From NCBI GenBank assembly GCA_020073585.1, contig JAIQEV010000001.1, positions 95,311-159,310 on the forward strand: a DNA stretch of 64,000 nucleotides, written 5' to 3'. Origin of the DNA: Terriglobia bacterium (lineage in GTDB: Bacteria > Acidobacteriota > Terriglobia > Acidiferrales > UBA7541). The notes beneath the pieces were generated by a model. That model did not search any database and was not told the DNA's origin. It was given only the letters and a program-made list of their open reading frames with translations. Shown piece by piece: positions 55,973 to 64,000 of the stretch (positions are counted from its first letter, which is position 1; each line of letters opens with the position of its first letter). The position numbers were made by a program, and so were the translations under genes.

Positions 55973-57871
55973 TCATTTGCTAGGGACTTTTTCGTCGAGC
56001 TTGCACTGCAGTTGCACGGTTTGGGTGATGGTCTGGGTGACTTTCACCGGGTACGGCGCAGGAGCCCCCGTGCACCCCGCCGCTGTGACCGAAATCGTGT
56101 GCGGCGTGTTGACCTGCCGAATCACTGCGGAGCTGGTGTTGTGCATGTGCAGCTCGTTCAACACCGCCGAAACCCGCCCATTGGCGTCCGTGGTCCCGGT
56201 GAAGGCCGGTTCGCCCCGCGCATCCCTTATCGTTACGCTGGCTCCCGCAACGGGGCGCGCCAGCGTGTTCTGCACGGTCAAGGTGTAGGTCCAGTCGATG
56301 AAGTATTCCGCGGAAAGCCGGTTGGGCCCGATTGCCTGCATGTCGGTCGAGTCCTTGGCCGCACCTCCTGTAAAGGTCGTGTCCACAAAATGCAGCCCCG
56401 CCGCCGGATGGCCGCCATTAAAGAAAGAGAAGGTGACATAGTTCGAAGCGGGATTGCTCCCCTTCCCTAACGTGCACTGCAAGCAAGTAAACCCGCCCGC
56501 CGCCCCCAGCCAATCCACCCACACCGTCGCCGTATCCCCGATGAACGTATCGTGCGTGGAGCTGAAATGGTTTGGAAGCACCGCAAACCCCAGCCCCACC
56601 GCCTTGCCGGTACCGGAACCGATCCGTGAGGCTATATAGGTGTTGTCATGGGAACTGTTCCCGGGTCCGGTGTCTGTCAGTCGCAGCGCTTGCGCGTCGC
56701 ACTGCTCGGCTTTCGCCGTCACCGTGTTGTTATAGGCCTGCCCGTTGGACGGGTTGTCGTCAAACTGAATCCCAAAAGCCCCTGCGGGCTCGCAGGCGTT
56801 GCAGCCTGTCCCGCCCGGACTGTAGTCGCAGTTCTGTGGTAGCTCGATGACGGTAATCTTGTTGTCGTGGGCCACCGCCCCATTGGAGCCCATGCCATGC
56901 CCGTTCACGCTCACGGCGCCGCCGCCAATCTGAATCCCCCGCCCGGAGACCGGGCTGATCACGTTGTTAAAGGCCGCATCGTTGTTCCCCCACTCGTAGA
57001 TGGCGAAATCGTTCGAGTAGCGGCCATTCTGGCGGATCGTGTTGTTGTAGAACTGCGTCCCGGGAGAGGCCGAGAAGATGCCTCCTTGGGCGCCGCCCAC
57101 AATCGTGTTGTCGTGAATGGTTTGGCCATTCCGGGCGCCCTGGCTGTTCGTGAATTTGATCGCGGCTCCCTGAATCTGGTGCCGGTTGTAAATCACCGTC
57201 ACGTTGTTCTGGAAGGTGTTTTTGAAGATCAGCGAATCCGCTCCCGCAAAGGTCGTGAAAATGGGGATTGAGGAAATGGCGCTGACCGTAAACGTCACGT
57301 CATGGACCGTGAGTTGGTTCGTCCCGTTGATCTGTCCGATGCGGATGCCATGCGAATACGCGGGCGCGGCGCTCCCCTGCGTGATGCTGCCATTTTCTAC
57401 GGTCAAATGATCCGCCGTTCCTCCGCAGGGATTGCCGGCCACGCTGGTATCCCAGCAAGCTTCCGCCAGAATTCCGTAGCGCGGTTGATTGCCGGGGGCC
57501 GTGGCGTAGGTGATGGTATGGCCGTTCAGGTTGAGCGTGATGTTGTTTGCCTGGACACTGAAACACGTGCCGGGGGAGGAGACATCCTGCTGCAAAATGT
57601 AGGTCGTGCCCCCACTGGCGAGAATCCCGCACGATTTCAGGGCGTGCCCGTTCGGCCCCGCGCCGGCTTCCGCACCCCGCATTTCGTCGGGAATGGCGCG
57701 TGTGGAAGCTTCCGCCGTGGTCTCGAAAATGGAATGCTGCGGCGCCGAAAAGCGCTGCAAAATCGCGCCGGGACGGCGCAGATATGAGCGGCCGGTGCGC
57801 CCCATCACCCCCAAAAGGGCGATCGGAACCAAAACAAGAACTGCAATTCGATAGCGAGGAATTGCTTTCAA
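55973..57871 (-). CDS. Secreted beta-helix protein (paralogue of the lipoprotein)
   Basis: The 632-aa protein begins with an N-terminal hydrophobic segment (YRIAVLVLVPIALLGVMG) that acts as a signal or anchor, and lacks a lipobox and the Ig-like domains of its neighbour. The beta-helix core and C-terminus align well with it: [45 protein letters not shown] and a regulatory-like end. The start is TTG 57871 with TAGGAG just upstream. The two genes are in the same direction with 186 bp between them and look like an old duplication followed by domain change. No catalytic residues could be assigned. Confidence 0.8.
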   Translation of the reverse strand: MKAIPRYRIAVLVLVPIALLGVMGRTGRSYLRRPGAILQRFSAPQHSIFETTAEASTRAIPDEMRGAEAGAGPNGHALKSCGILASGGTTYILQQDVSSPGTCFSVQANNITLNLNGHTITYATAPGNQPRYGILAEACWDTSVAGNPCGGTADHLTVENGSITQGSAAPAYSHGIRIGQINGTNQLTVHDVTFTVSAISSIPIFTTFAGADSLIFKNTFQNNVTVIYNRHQIQGAAIKFTNSQGARNGQTIHDNTIVGGAQGGIFSASPGTQFYNNTIRQNGRYSNDFAIYEWGNNDAAFNNVISPVSGRGIQIGGGAVSVNGHGMGSNGAVAHDNKITVIELPQNCDYSPGGTGCNACEPAGAFGIQFDDNPSNGQAYNNTVTAKAEQCDAQALRLTDTGPGNSSHDNTYIASRIGSGTGKAVGLGFAVLPNHFSSTHDTFIGDTATVWVDWLGAAGGFTCLQCTLGKGSNPASNYVTFSFFNGGHPAAGLHFVDTTFTGGAAKDSTDMQAIGPNRLSAEYFIDWTYTLTVQNTLARPVAGASVTIRDARGEPAFTGTTDANGRVSAVLNELHMHNTSSAVIRQVNTPHTISVTAAGCTGAPAPYPVKVTQTITQTVQLQCKLDEKVPSK

Positions 57872-58329
57872 TGGCTCCTAACCGCGATCCCGGGGCATGG
57901 AGTTCGGCCCGATGCTAACACCTTGAAGCTTTCTCCTCAAGGTTTGGACCGCGTCGAGAGGGAGAGCGCCTCCTCGAAACTCAGGCGTCTGCCGGAAGGC
58001 GGACAATGTCGTTGGGAATGGCTTCGGAGATGCCGCCTTGCGCCCGAGATGAGCAATTCCGTTCATAAATGTTGAAATCCGCTGGCTTGGGCGCCGGATG
58101 CAATCGTTCCGGCCGCTGTTGCCGCCAACCAAAAATCCACATAACTACTTTAGATTGTTAAGCTTAATGGAGCAATCGGGAGTTTTCTCCTCCCTCGCCG
58201 TCTGGCATGCGGCTTGCTACTCCATCATCTTTGGTCTGGTGACCCAGGCAAGTTTTGGATGGATTGTCCATACATCCTCGTTAGCGGGCGTCACCAGTGA
58301 TCATCGGAAATTTCACCTCGGAGGGGGCC
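57872..58329. other. Divergent intergenic region between two secreted-protein genes
   Basis: No gene is recognised; frames of up to about 140 codons here have no protein-like signal. The region includes the sigma54 promoter for the giant protein (58203-58218) and the GGAGGGGG ribosome site at 58319-58327. No good sigma54 site was found for the minus-strand gene. Confidence 0.5.
58203..58218 (+). promoter_or_regulatory. Sigma54 promoter of the giant M23 protein gene
   Basis: TGGCATGCGGCTTGCT matches the sigma54 consensus TGGCAYG-N4-TTGCW at every defined position, with GG (58204-58205) and GC (58216-58217) correctly spaced. The start should fall near 58229, about 100 nt before the GTG start at 58330. 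Confidence 0.7.
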
Positions 58330-61300
58330 GTGAACTTCGTGCGACGCCATGCCGTCCTTGCTTACCTATGCGGATTGCTGCTGCTGGCCTTAGGGATCAG
58401 CTCGGCCAGCCAGCTGCCGAAGACGACGGCCGCAAGCGAACACAAGCGCCAATCTTCCGTGCGTGCCCAATCCAAGCCCGCGATTCCCCCGCATCTGGAT
58501 GGCACGTACAGCAAGCTCCCCCTCAGTTTTGAAGCCAATCAGGGACAGACCGATAAGCGAGTGAAATTTGTCTCCCGGGGTCAGGGCTATTCCCTCTTTT
58601 TGACTTCCAACGAGGCTGTGCTGGCGCTGAAAAAGCCGGGAACTGCCGGCCGCCTATCACCGCGAGCCGCGAACCAAGGATCTGTCGTCTCGGACGTCGA
58701 GTCTTCTCCTGCGGTGGTGCGCATGCAACTGTTGGGCGCGAATGCGGATGCGCAGATCCGCGGGTTGGAGGAGCTCTCCGGCAAGAGCAATTACTTCATC
58801 GGCAGCGATTCCAAGAACTGGCGCACCGATGTCCCCAACTACGCCCAGGTGAAGTATGAGGCTATTTATCCGGGCGTGGATCTCGTTTACTACGGAAATC
58901 AGCGCCAGCTCGAATATGACTTCATTGTTGCTCCCGGCAGCGATCCCCAGGCCATTACCTTAGGGTTTGCAGGGGAGGGGTTTGTCCCGGCCCAGGGGCC
59001 GCGGGCAGCAGCGCCCCTGCGCATTGATGAGCAGGGCGACCTGATTCTTGGTGGCGACGCGGGCGAGGTCCGGCTCCACAAGCCTATCGTGTACCAGGCT
59101 GCGGACGGCGATCCCCGAGCGAAAGCCGGGAATCGCAAGTCTCTGGAGGGCCATTACGTCCTCACCGCCGACAACCGCGTAACCTTTGCAATCCCCTCCT
59201 ACGATAAGACCAAGCCCCTCATCATCGATCCGGTTCTCACCTATGCGACCTATCTCGGCGGCACCGGGAACGATATCGGCATGGATATCACCCTGGACGC
59301 GGCGGGCAACGCTTATGTGGTTGGCACCACTACATCGCTTCTCTTCCCCACGACCGCCGGTACCTACCAATCGGTTCTTCGCGACGGACCTTGCGTCAAC
59401 ACGGTTTGCGGGGATGCCTTCGTCACCAAAATTGCCCCCACCGGCTCGGCGCTGGTCTTTTCCACTTATCTGGGCGGCAGTGGCCAGGACTATGCCCGCA
59501 GCATCGCCGTGGATGCCTCCGGGAACAGCTACGTGACGGGCGCCACCAATTCCCCCGATTTCCCCATGGCCAGCGCCATCCAGCCTGCCTATGGCGGAGG
59601 ATCCTCGGATGCTTTCGTGACGGCCATTGGCGCCGCCGGCAACACCCTGCTCTATTCCACCTACTTGGGCGGGAGCGATGCCGACCAGGGAATGGGCATT
59701 GCCGTTGACTCCACAGGCGAAGCGCATGTGGTGGGTTCCACGCTCTCCGCCAACTTTGCTCCTGCCAGCGCCCTCGGCGCCTGCCGCGGGGGCGGAATTT
59801 CGGACGCCTTCGTCTCCAAACTGAATTCCACCGGCACGGGATTCGTCTACTCCACATGCTTCGGGGGCAGCGGGTCCGATCAGGCCTACAGCGTCGCCTT
59901 GAATTCGACGGGTTACGCCTACATCGCCGGGTCTACATCCTCGTCCAATTTCCCCACGACGACGAGGGCGTATCAGAGCACTTTGCGCGGCGCGCAAAAT
60001 GCCTTTATCACCGTGGTCAATCCGACCGGAACCTCGCCGTTCTACTACTCCAGTTACTTCGGCGGCACGGGGAGCGACGATGCCCGGGCCATCGTTCTGG
60101 ACCCCAACAATTATGCCTACATAACAGGGGCCACCACCTCCGCCGATTTCCCGGTTTCCGCCGGGGTCTTCCAGTCCACCTACCATGGCGGCGGAGATGC
60201 CTATGTCGCCAAGCTGAATTTAACGGCCTCTGGCAAGTATTGCCTCGTCTACTCCACCTACCTTGGCGGCAGCGGGAACGAAGTTGGCCTGGGCGTTGCC
60301 GTGGACACGGCCCGCAACGTGTACGTGACCGGTGTCACCTCTTCCTTGGATTTTCCGCTGCTCAACGCCGTGCAGCCCGCTTACGGCGGCGGCTCTTCGG
60401 ACAGCTTCGTCGTCGAGCTGAATTATGTGGCTGCTTCCGCCATCTATTCGACCTACCTGGGAGGCAGCGGCGCTGAGGACAGCGGCCTGTGGGGAAACAT
60501 CGCGGTAGATAAATATGGCAACACGTACGTCGTGGGCGTCACCGATTCCGTCAACTTCCCCACGATAGCGGGAAGCGCCTTTCAGCCCGCAAACGCCGGG
60601 GGCTCGGACGCTTTCGTCGCTAAGATTGGTCTTTTCACCCCCACCGTGCCCGGCCTGCCGCTGCTTTGGCCGCTGCCGACGCTGGATGACCGCAGCATCC
60701 TGCAGCAAACCTACGCGGAGTACAATCGCGCCGTGGCCAATGCCTATCATGCGGGCATGGACCTCATGGCCCCCGCGGGCACTCCGATTGGCGCCGCCGC
60801 CGATGGCAACGTGGTGATGATGCAATTGAATCCCCCCCAGGGCAGCATCTGCTATGACCACGGATACGGGAACGTGGTCATCGTTCAACACACTCTTCCG
60901 AACGGGCAGACGGCGGATACGCACTACGCGCATATGCTCTCCATCGACCCGACCCTGCAGGCTCTTTGCGGCACCCCGGACTCGAGCTATCGCATCACTT
61001 GCAGCTCTCCCATCCCGGTCAAGGCTCAGCAAACCCTCGGCCAGGTTGGGCATACGGCTTGCGGCTACAGCGATACGAGCATCCTCGATACCCATCTGCA
61101 CTTTGAGTTTAAGAGTTTTCCCACCCTGGGAGCTCACGGGAACGATTCCGGCCCGTATCCCTACTCCTACGAGCCGCCCGAATCCTACGGCTGGTACAAT
61201 CCGCTCCGAAATCTGCACTCCTATACCGCTTTTTCGACCGCAATTCCGGTCGTCGTTTCCGCCAGCGCCCCCGTAAATCTCTTGACCGGTCCCGGCGGTT

Positions 61301-64000
61301 CCGGCACTACGGCTTATCGCGCGATCATGCAGGTGAATCCCGGCGACACCTTTGACGCCTTCGGGCTCAGTCCGGCGACCACGACTCCCGCATGTTCTTC
61401 CGGCTGGTACGAGGTTGCCAAGCTGGATGGAACCATGCCCTTCGACACCCTCAAGCCCGGACAGATACCCACGGGATGGCTCTGCGCGAATTATGTTTCT
61501 CCCATGGTTGCGCCCGGACCTATCCTCTCGGCCTCGCCCGCTACTCTCTCCTTCAGCGCCACGGCTGGCAGCGGCGTGAACCCCTCGCCGGCCACGGTCA
61601 ACGTGGCGAATATCGGTTCGGGCACGCTCAGTTTCACCGCCACCAGCGACTCGGCCTGGCTCTCCGTCACCCCCACAAGCGGAGCGGCGCCAAGCAGTCT
61701 GCAGGTCTCGGCCACGCTGGGAACTCTCGCCGCCGGCACGTACACCGGCCATATCACCGTGACGGCCCCGGGAGCTCAAGGCTCCCCCACCAGCGTCACG
61801 GTCACCTTTGTGGTGGCTTCGGCGACGCCGGTATTGTCCGTTTCACCGGCGACGCTCTCCTTCAGCGCCACGCAGGGCAGTGGTGTGAGCCCAGCTGCAG
61901 CCACGGTGAATGTGGCGAACATCGGAGCAGGCACGCTGAGCTTCACGGCAGCGAGCGATTCGGCCTGGCTCGCGGTCACGCCCGCAAGCGGCACGGCGCC
62001 GGCCAGCCTGCAGGTCTCGGCCACGCTGGGGACTCTTCTGGCCGGCACCTATACGGGGCACATCACCATCACGGCTGCGGGCGCGACGGGCTCCCCGGCA
62101 ACCGTCACCGTGACTTTTGTGGTGGGACCGCCGCCAACCTTGTCCGTTTCGCCGGCGACGCTGTCGTTCAGCGCCACGCAGGGCAGTGGCGTGAGTCCTG
62201 CTCCGGCCACGGTGAATGTGACGAACACCGGATCCGGCACGCTGAGCTTCACGGCGGCGAGCGATTCGAGCTGGCTCGCGGTTACGCCCGCAAGCGGCAC
62301 GGCGCCGGCCGGCCTGCAGGTTTCGGCCACCCTGGGGGCTCTTGTGGCCGGCACCTACACCGGGCACATCACGATCACCGCTGCGGGCGCGGTGGGCTCC
62401 CCGGCAACCGTTACGGTCACCTTTGTGGTGGCCGCGCCGTTGCCGGTTTTGTCTGTTTCGCCGGCCACGCTCTCCTTCAGTGCCGCGCAGGGCAGTGGCG
62501 TGAGCCCCGCTCCGGCCACGGTGAACGTAGCCAATACTGGCACGGGCACACTCAGCTTCACGGCGGCGAGCGATTCGGCTTGGCTCGCGGTCACGCCCGC
62601 GAGCGGCACGGCGCCGGCCAGCCTGCAGGTCTCGGCCACGCTGGGGACTCTCGTGGCCGGCACCTACACCGGGCACATCACCATCACCGCTGCGGGCGCA
62701 GTAGGCTCCCCGGCAACCGTCACTGTGACTTTTGCGGTGGCGCCACCGCCGGCGCCGGGCGGATTCTTCATCCGCGGCAACACCAGGCTGCAATCCACTG
62801 CCCAGACCACCATTGCGCAGGGATGGCCCGCGGGCGGGCAGCCGCAGCAGGGCGACTTGCTCGTCGCTTATGTGTGGTGGAACTCCTCCAGCGTGGCCAT
62901 TTCGACCTTTGCCGACAATTGCGGCAATACCTGGCTAGCGACACCCGCGCAGGCCGATTCCGTGGATAACGCGCAGGCACAGCTATTTTACGTGGCGGGG
63001 TCGAAGTCCTGCGGATCTTCACCCTACATCACGGTGACCTTCGCCTCGGCGGTTTCGAGCCGCATGCTCCTGGGCGACTGGTCCGGTGTGGGGGTCGGCG
63101 CCGCGTATTACGATGCCGGTGCCACCAATTTCCAGGCCTCCACCACCCTGCCTTCCTCCTCTGTAGCCACCAGCAACGCCAACGACCTCATCATTCAGGT
63201 CGCCGCGGGCAATAACTCCGCCGACAAGTTCACCTCCGGCAGCGGTTTCACGAACCGCGCCGCGGCGAATGGCTTGGTGCTGGCAGACAAAACCGTCTCG
63301 GCAGCGCAAAGCTACGCGACCGATCTCACCAGCAGCAACGCCGATAACCTGCTCAGCGGGATTTTCGCCTTCGAGCTGACTACCGCGGCGGCGTTCCCTC
63401 TGCAGAGCGGCAACAACGCCCTTACGGCCACGACCATCAGTTGTAGTTACCCGCAGAGTGTGAAGGCCGGCGATCTCTTGGCGGCCTATATACAGTGGCC
63501 TGCCGGTAGCAGCGTGACCCTGTCCCTTTCCGACAACGTCAACGGCGCCTGGCTGGCCGCGGGCGGCCAGGCCTATGAGACGGCCGGGCCGCATTCCTCG
63601 CAGATGTTCTATCTGCCGAACTCCGCGGCGGGAACCATTACCGTCACGGCCACGCCATCGAATGGCGTCTCGCAATCGCTTTATATCGAGTGCACCGAGC
63701 TGACCGGCATGGCGACATCCAACGTGCTGGACGGCACGCCGGCGACGGCTGCGAACAGTTCGACCACCGTCACCACCCTGAAGGTGGGACCGGTGGTGAC
63801 CACCAACCCCAATGACGTCTTAATCCTGGGGTGCGCTACGAATGCCGGGAATAAGTTCACCCCGGATACGGGCTTCATCAATGTGCAGCAACTGAACCGT
63901 GACGTGATCGAAGCCGAGGCTGTCGGCGCGGCAGGCAGCTATACCCAGGCCTGTCGCGGTGGCGGCGCATATTACACCGGCTCACTGGCGGCCTTCCGAC
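58330..64000 (+). CDS. Giant secreted protein: SBBP beta-propeller repeats, M23 peptidase, BACON-type repeats (3'-truncated by window end)
   Basis: An open frame of at least 1890 codons that continues past the window. A signal peptide (HAVLAYLCGLLLLALGISSA) is followed by the domain often found before SBBP repeats (LPLSFEANQGQTDKRVKFV). Seven SBBP-type repeats of about 65-70 aa then occur (STYLGGSG-like motifs at about 59250, 59460, 59653, 59848, 60045, 60250 and 60446). An M23 metallopeptidase domain comes next, with HxGxD (H807, D811 in YHAGMDL) and HxH (H922, H924 in THLHFEF), so the zinc ligands appear intact. Four BACON-like repeats follow (61519-62757), then two copies of the surface module also seen in the protein at 15649. 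It probably acts outside the cell on peptidoglycan or proteins. GTG 58330 follows GGAGGGGG. Confidence 0.85.
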   Translation, partial: MNFVRRHAVLAYLCGLLLLALGISSASQLPKTTAASEHKRQSSVRAQSKPAIPPHLDGTYSKLPLSFEANQGQTDKRVKFVSRGQGYSLFLTSNEAVLALKKPGTAGRLSPRAANQGSVVSDVESSPAVVRMQLLGANADAQIRGLEELSGKSNYFIGSDSKNWRTDVPNYAQVKYEAIYPGVDLVYYGNQRQLEYDFIVAPGSDPQAITLGFAGEGFVPAQGPRAAAPLRIDEQGDLILGGDAGEVRLHKPIVYQAADGDPRAKAGNRKSLEGHYVLTADNRVTFAIPSYDKTKPLIIDPVLTYATYLGGTGNDIGMDITLDAAGNAYVVGTTTSLLFPTTAGTYQSVLRDGPCVNTVCGDAFVTKIAPTGSALVFSTYLGGSGQDYARSIAVDASGNSYVTGATNSPDFPMASAIQPAYGGGSSDAFVTAIGAAGNTLLYSTYLGGSDADQGMGIAVDSTGEAHVVGSTLSANFAPASALGACRGGGISDAFVSKLNSTGTGFVYSTCFGGSGSDQAYSVALNSTGYAYIAGSTSSSNFPTTTRAYQSTLRGAQNAFITVVNPTGTSPFYYSSYFGGTGSDDARAIVLDPNNYAYITGATTSADFPVSAGVFQSTYHGGGDAYVAKLNLTASGKYCLVYSTYLGGSGNEVGLGVAVDTARNVYVTGVTSSLDFPLLNAVQPAYGGGSSDSFVVELNYVAASAIYSTYLGGSGAEDSGLWGNIAVDKYGNTYVVGVTDSVNFPTIAGSAFQPANAGGSDAFVAKIGLFTPTVPGLPLLWPLPTLDDRSILQQTYAEYNRAVANAYHAGMDLMAPAGTPIGAAADGNVVMMQLNPPQGSICYDHGYGNVVIVQHTLPNGQTADTHYAHMLSIDPTLQALCGTPDSSYRITCSSPIPVKAQQTLGQVGHTACGYSDTSILDTHLHFEFKSFPTLGAHGNDSGPYPYSYEPPESYGWYNPLRNLHSYTAFSTAIPVVVSASAPVNLLTGPGGSGTTAYRAIMQVNPGDTFDAFGLSPATTTPACSSGWYEVAKLDGTMPFDTLKPGQIPTGWLCANYVSPMVAPGPILSASPATLSFSATAGSGVNPSPATVNVANIGSGTLSFTATSDSAWLSVTPTSGAAPSSLQVSATLGTLAAGTYTGHITVTAPGAQGSPTSVTVTFVVASATPVLSVSPATLSFSATQGSGVSPAAATVNVANIGAGTLSFTAASDSAWLAVTPASGTAPASLQVSATLGTLLAGTYTGHITITAAGATGSPATVTVTFVVGPPPTLSVSPATLSFSATQGSGVSPAPATVNVTNTGSGTLSFTAASDSSWLAVTPASGTAPAGLQVSATLGALVAGTYTGHITITAAGAVGSPATVTVTFVVAAPLPVLSVSPATLSFSAAQGSGVSPAPATVNVANTGTGTLSFTAASDSAWLAVTPASGTAPASLQVSATLGTLVAGTYTGHITITAAGAVGSPATVTVTFAVAPPPAPGGFFIRGNTRLQSTAQTTIAQGWPAGGQPQQGDLLVAYVWWNSSSVAISTFADNCGNTWLATPAQADSVDNAQAQLFYVAGSKSCGSSPYITVTFASAVSSRMLLGDWSGVGVGAAYYDAGATNFQASTTLPSSSVATSNANDLIIQVAAGNNSADKFTSGSGFTNRAAANGLVLADKTVSAAQSYATDLTSSNADNLLSGIFAFELTTAAAFPLQSGNNALTATTISCSYPQSVKAGDLLAAYIQWPAGSSVTLSLSDNVNGAWLAAGGQAYETAGPHSSQMFYLPNSAAGTITVTATPSNGVSQSLYIECTELTGMATSNVLDGTPATAANSSTTVTTLKVGPVVTTNPNDVLILGCATNAGNKFTPDTGFINVQQLNRDVIEAEAVGAAGSYTQACRGGGAYYTGSLAAFR
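61519..62757 (+). repeat. Four tandem ~309-bp coding repeats (BACON-like domains)
   Basis: The phrase encoding SPATLSFSA recurs with Leu codons at 61546, 61855, 62161 and 62470, that is 309, 306 and 309 bp apart. Each unit encodes about 102 residues, including GTLSFTAxSDSxWLxVTPxS and AGTYTGHITxTA. The units are highly similar in DNA as well as protein, especially the last three, indicating recent amplification or gene conversion. Confidence 0.85.

Noticed and set aside
60220-61779. 519-codon minus-strand frame
   Set aside because: Antisense shadow of the SBBP and M23 region; composition is Arg/Gly-rich with no domain.
61392-62969. 525-codon plus-strand frame with Gly/His/Arg repeats
   Set aside because: It is a shifted frame of the BACON repeats in the giant protein and repeats only because they do.

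Overview
The window is high-GC bacterial chromosome, and its content fits an Acidobacteriota (Terriglobia-type) genome. This is an inference from combined traits: a double-domain ThyX, very long SBBP/BACON-type secreted proteins, an exosortase/EPS locus, and short intergenic repeats of a kind I associate with that phylum. No rRNA, tRNA, CRISPR array, IS element or phage gene was recognised.

Positions 1-9.3 kb are mostly housekeeping on the minus strand: a 125-bp tandem repeat array, then prmC, prfA, a secreted protein of unknown function, thyX and rpmE, with a Rieske oxygenase on the plus strand. A GGDEF-PilZ protein follows. From 9.5 to 15.3 kb there are signalling genes: two small PilZ proteins, a histidine kinase, an NtrC-type response regulator and a receiver-less sigma54 activator. 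From 15.6 to 21.2 kb there are a secreted Ig-like protein, an ICMT-like membrane methyltransferase, a GT2 and an FAD oxidoreductase.

From 32.8 down to 21.2 kb every gene is on the minus strand: SAM methyltransferase, divergent LarA-like protein, polysaccharide deacetylase, GT-C-type membrane protein, comA, comB, ATP-grasp ligase, exosortase, EpsI and a sugar epimerase. ComA and ComB make sulfolactate from phosphoenolpyruvate and sulfite. Beside a LarA-like protein, an ATP-grasp ligase and EPS genes, they suggest a sulfolactate-derived surface modification, which I regard as the most novel possibility here.

From 33.4 to 53.1 kb there is a plus-strand exopolysaccharide operon: a second receiver-less sigma54 activator, chain-length protein, tyrosine autokinase, polyprenyl glycosylphosphotransferase, several glycosyltransferases, a 1090-aa GT4-GT2-deacetylase fusion, an O-antigen-ligase-like protein, two CapK-type adenylating enzymes, a Wzx-like flippase and a GT39-like protein. 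It ends at a hairpin terminator. From 53.3 kb to the end there are two paralogous secreted beta-helix proteins (minus strand) and a giant SBBP-M23-BACON protein (plus strand) that runs off the window.

The linking theme is sigma54. Three enhancer-binding proteins lie in the window, and good -24/-12 promoters can be read before the exosortase operon, comA, the methyltransferase-LarA operon, the beta-helix lipoprotein and the giant M23 protein. Weaker ones precede both receiver-less activators and the Ig-like protein. The window therefore looks like one sigma54-controlled program for matrix polysaccharide and secreted surface proteins, with c-di-GMP proteins alongside.
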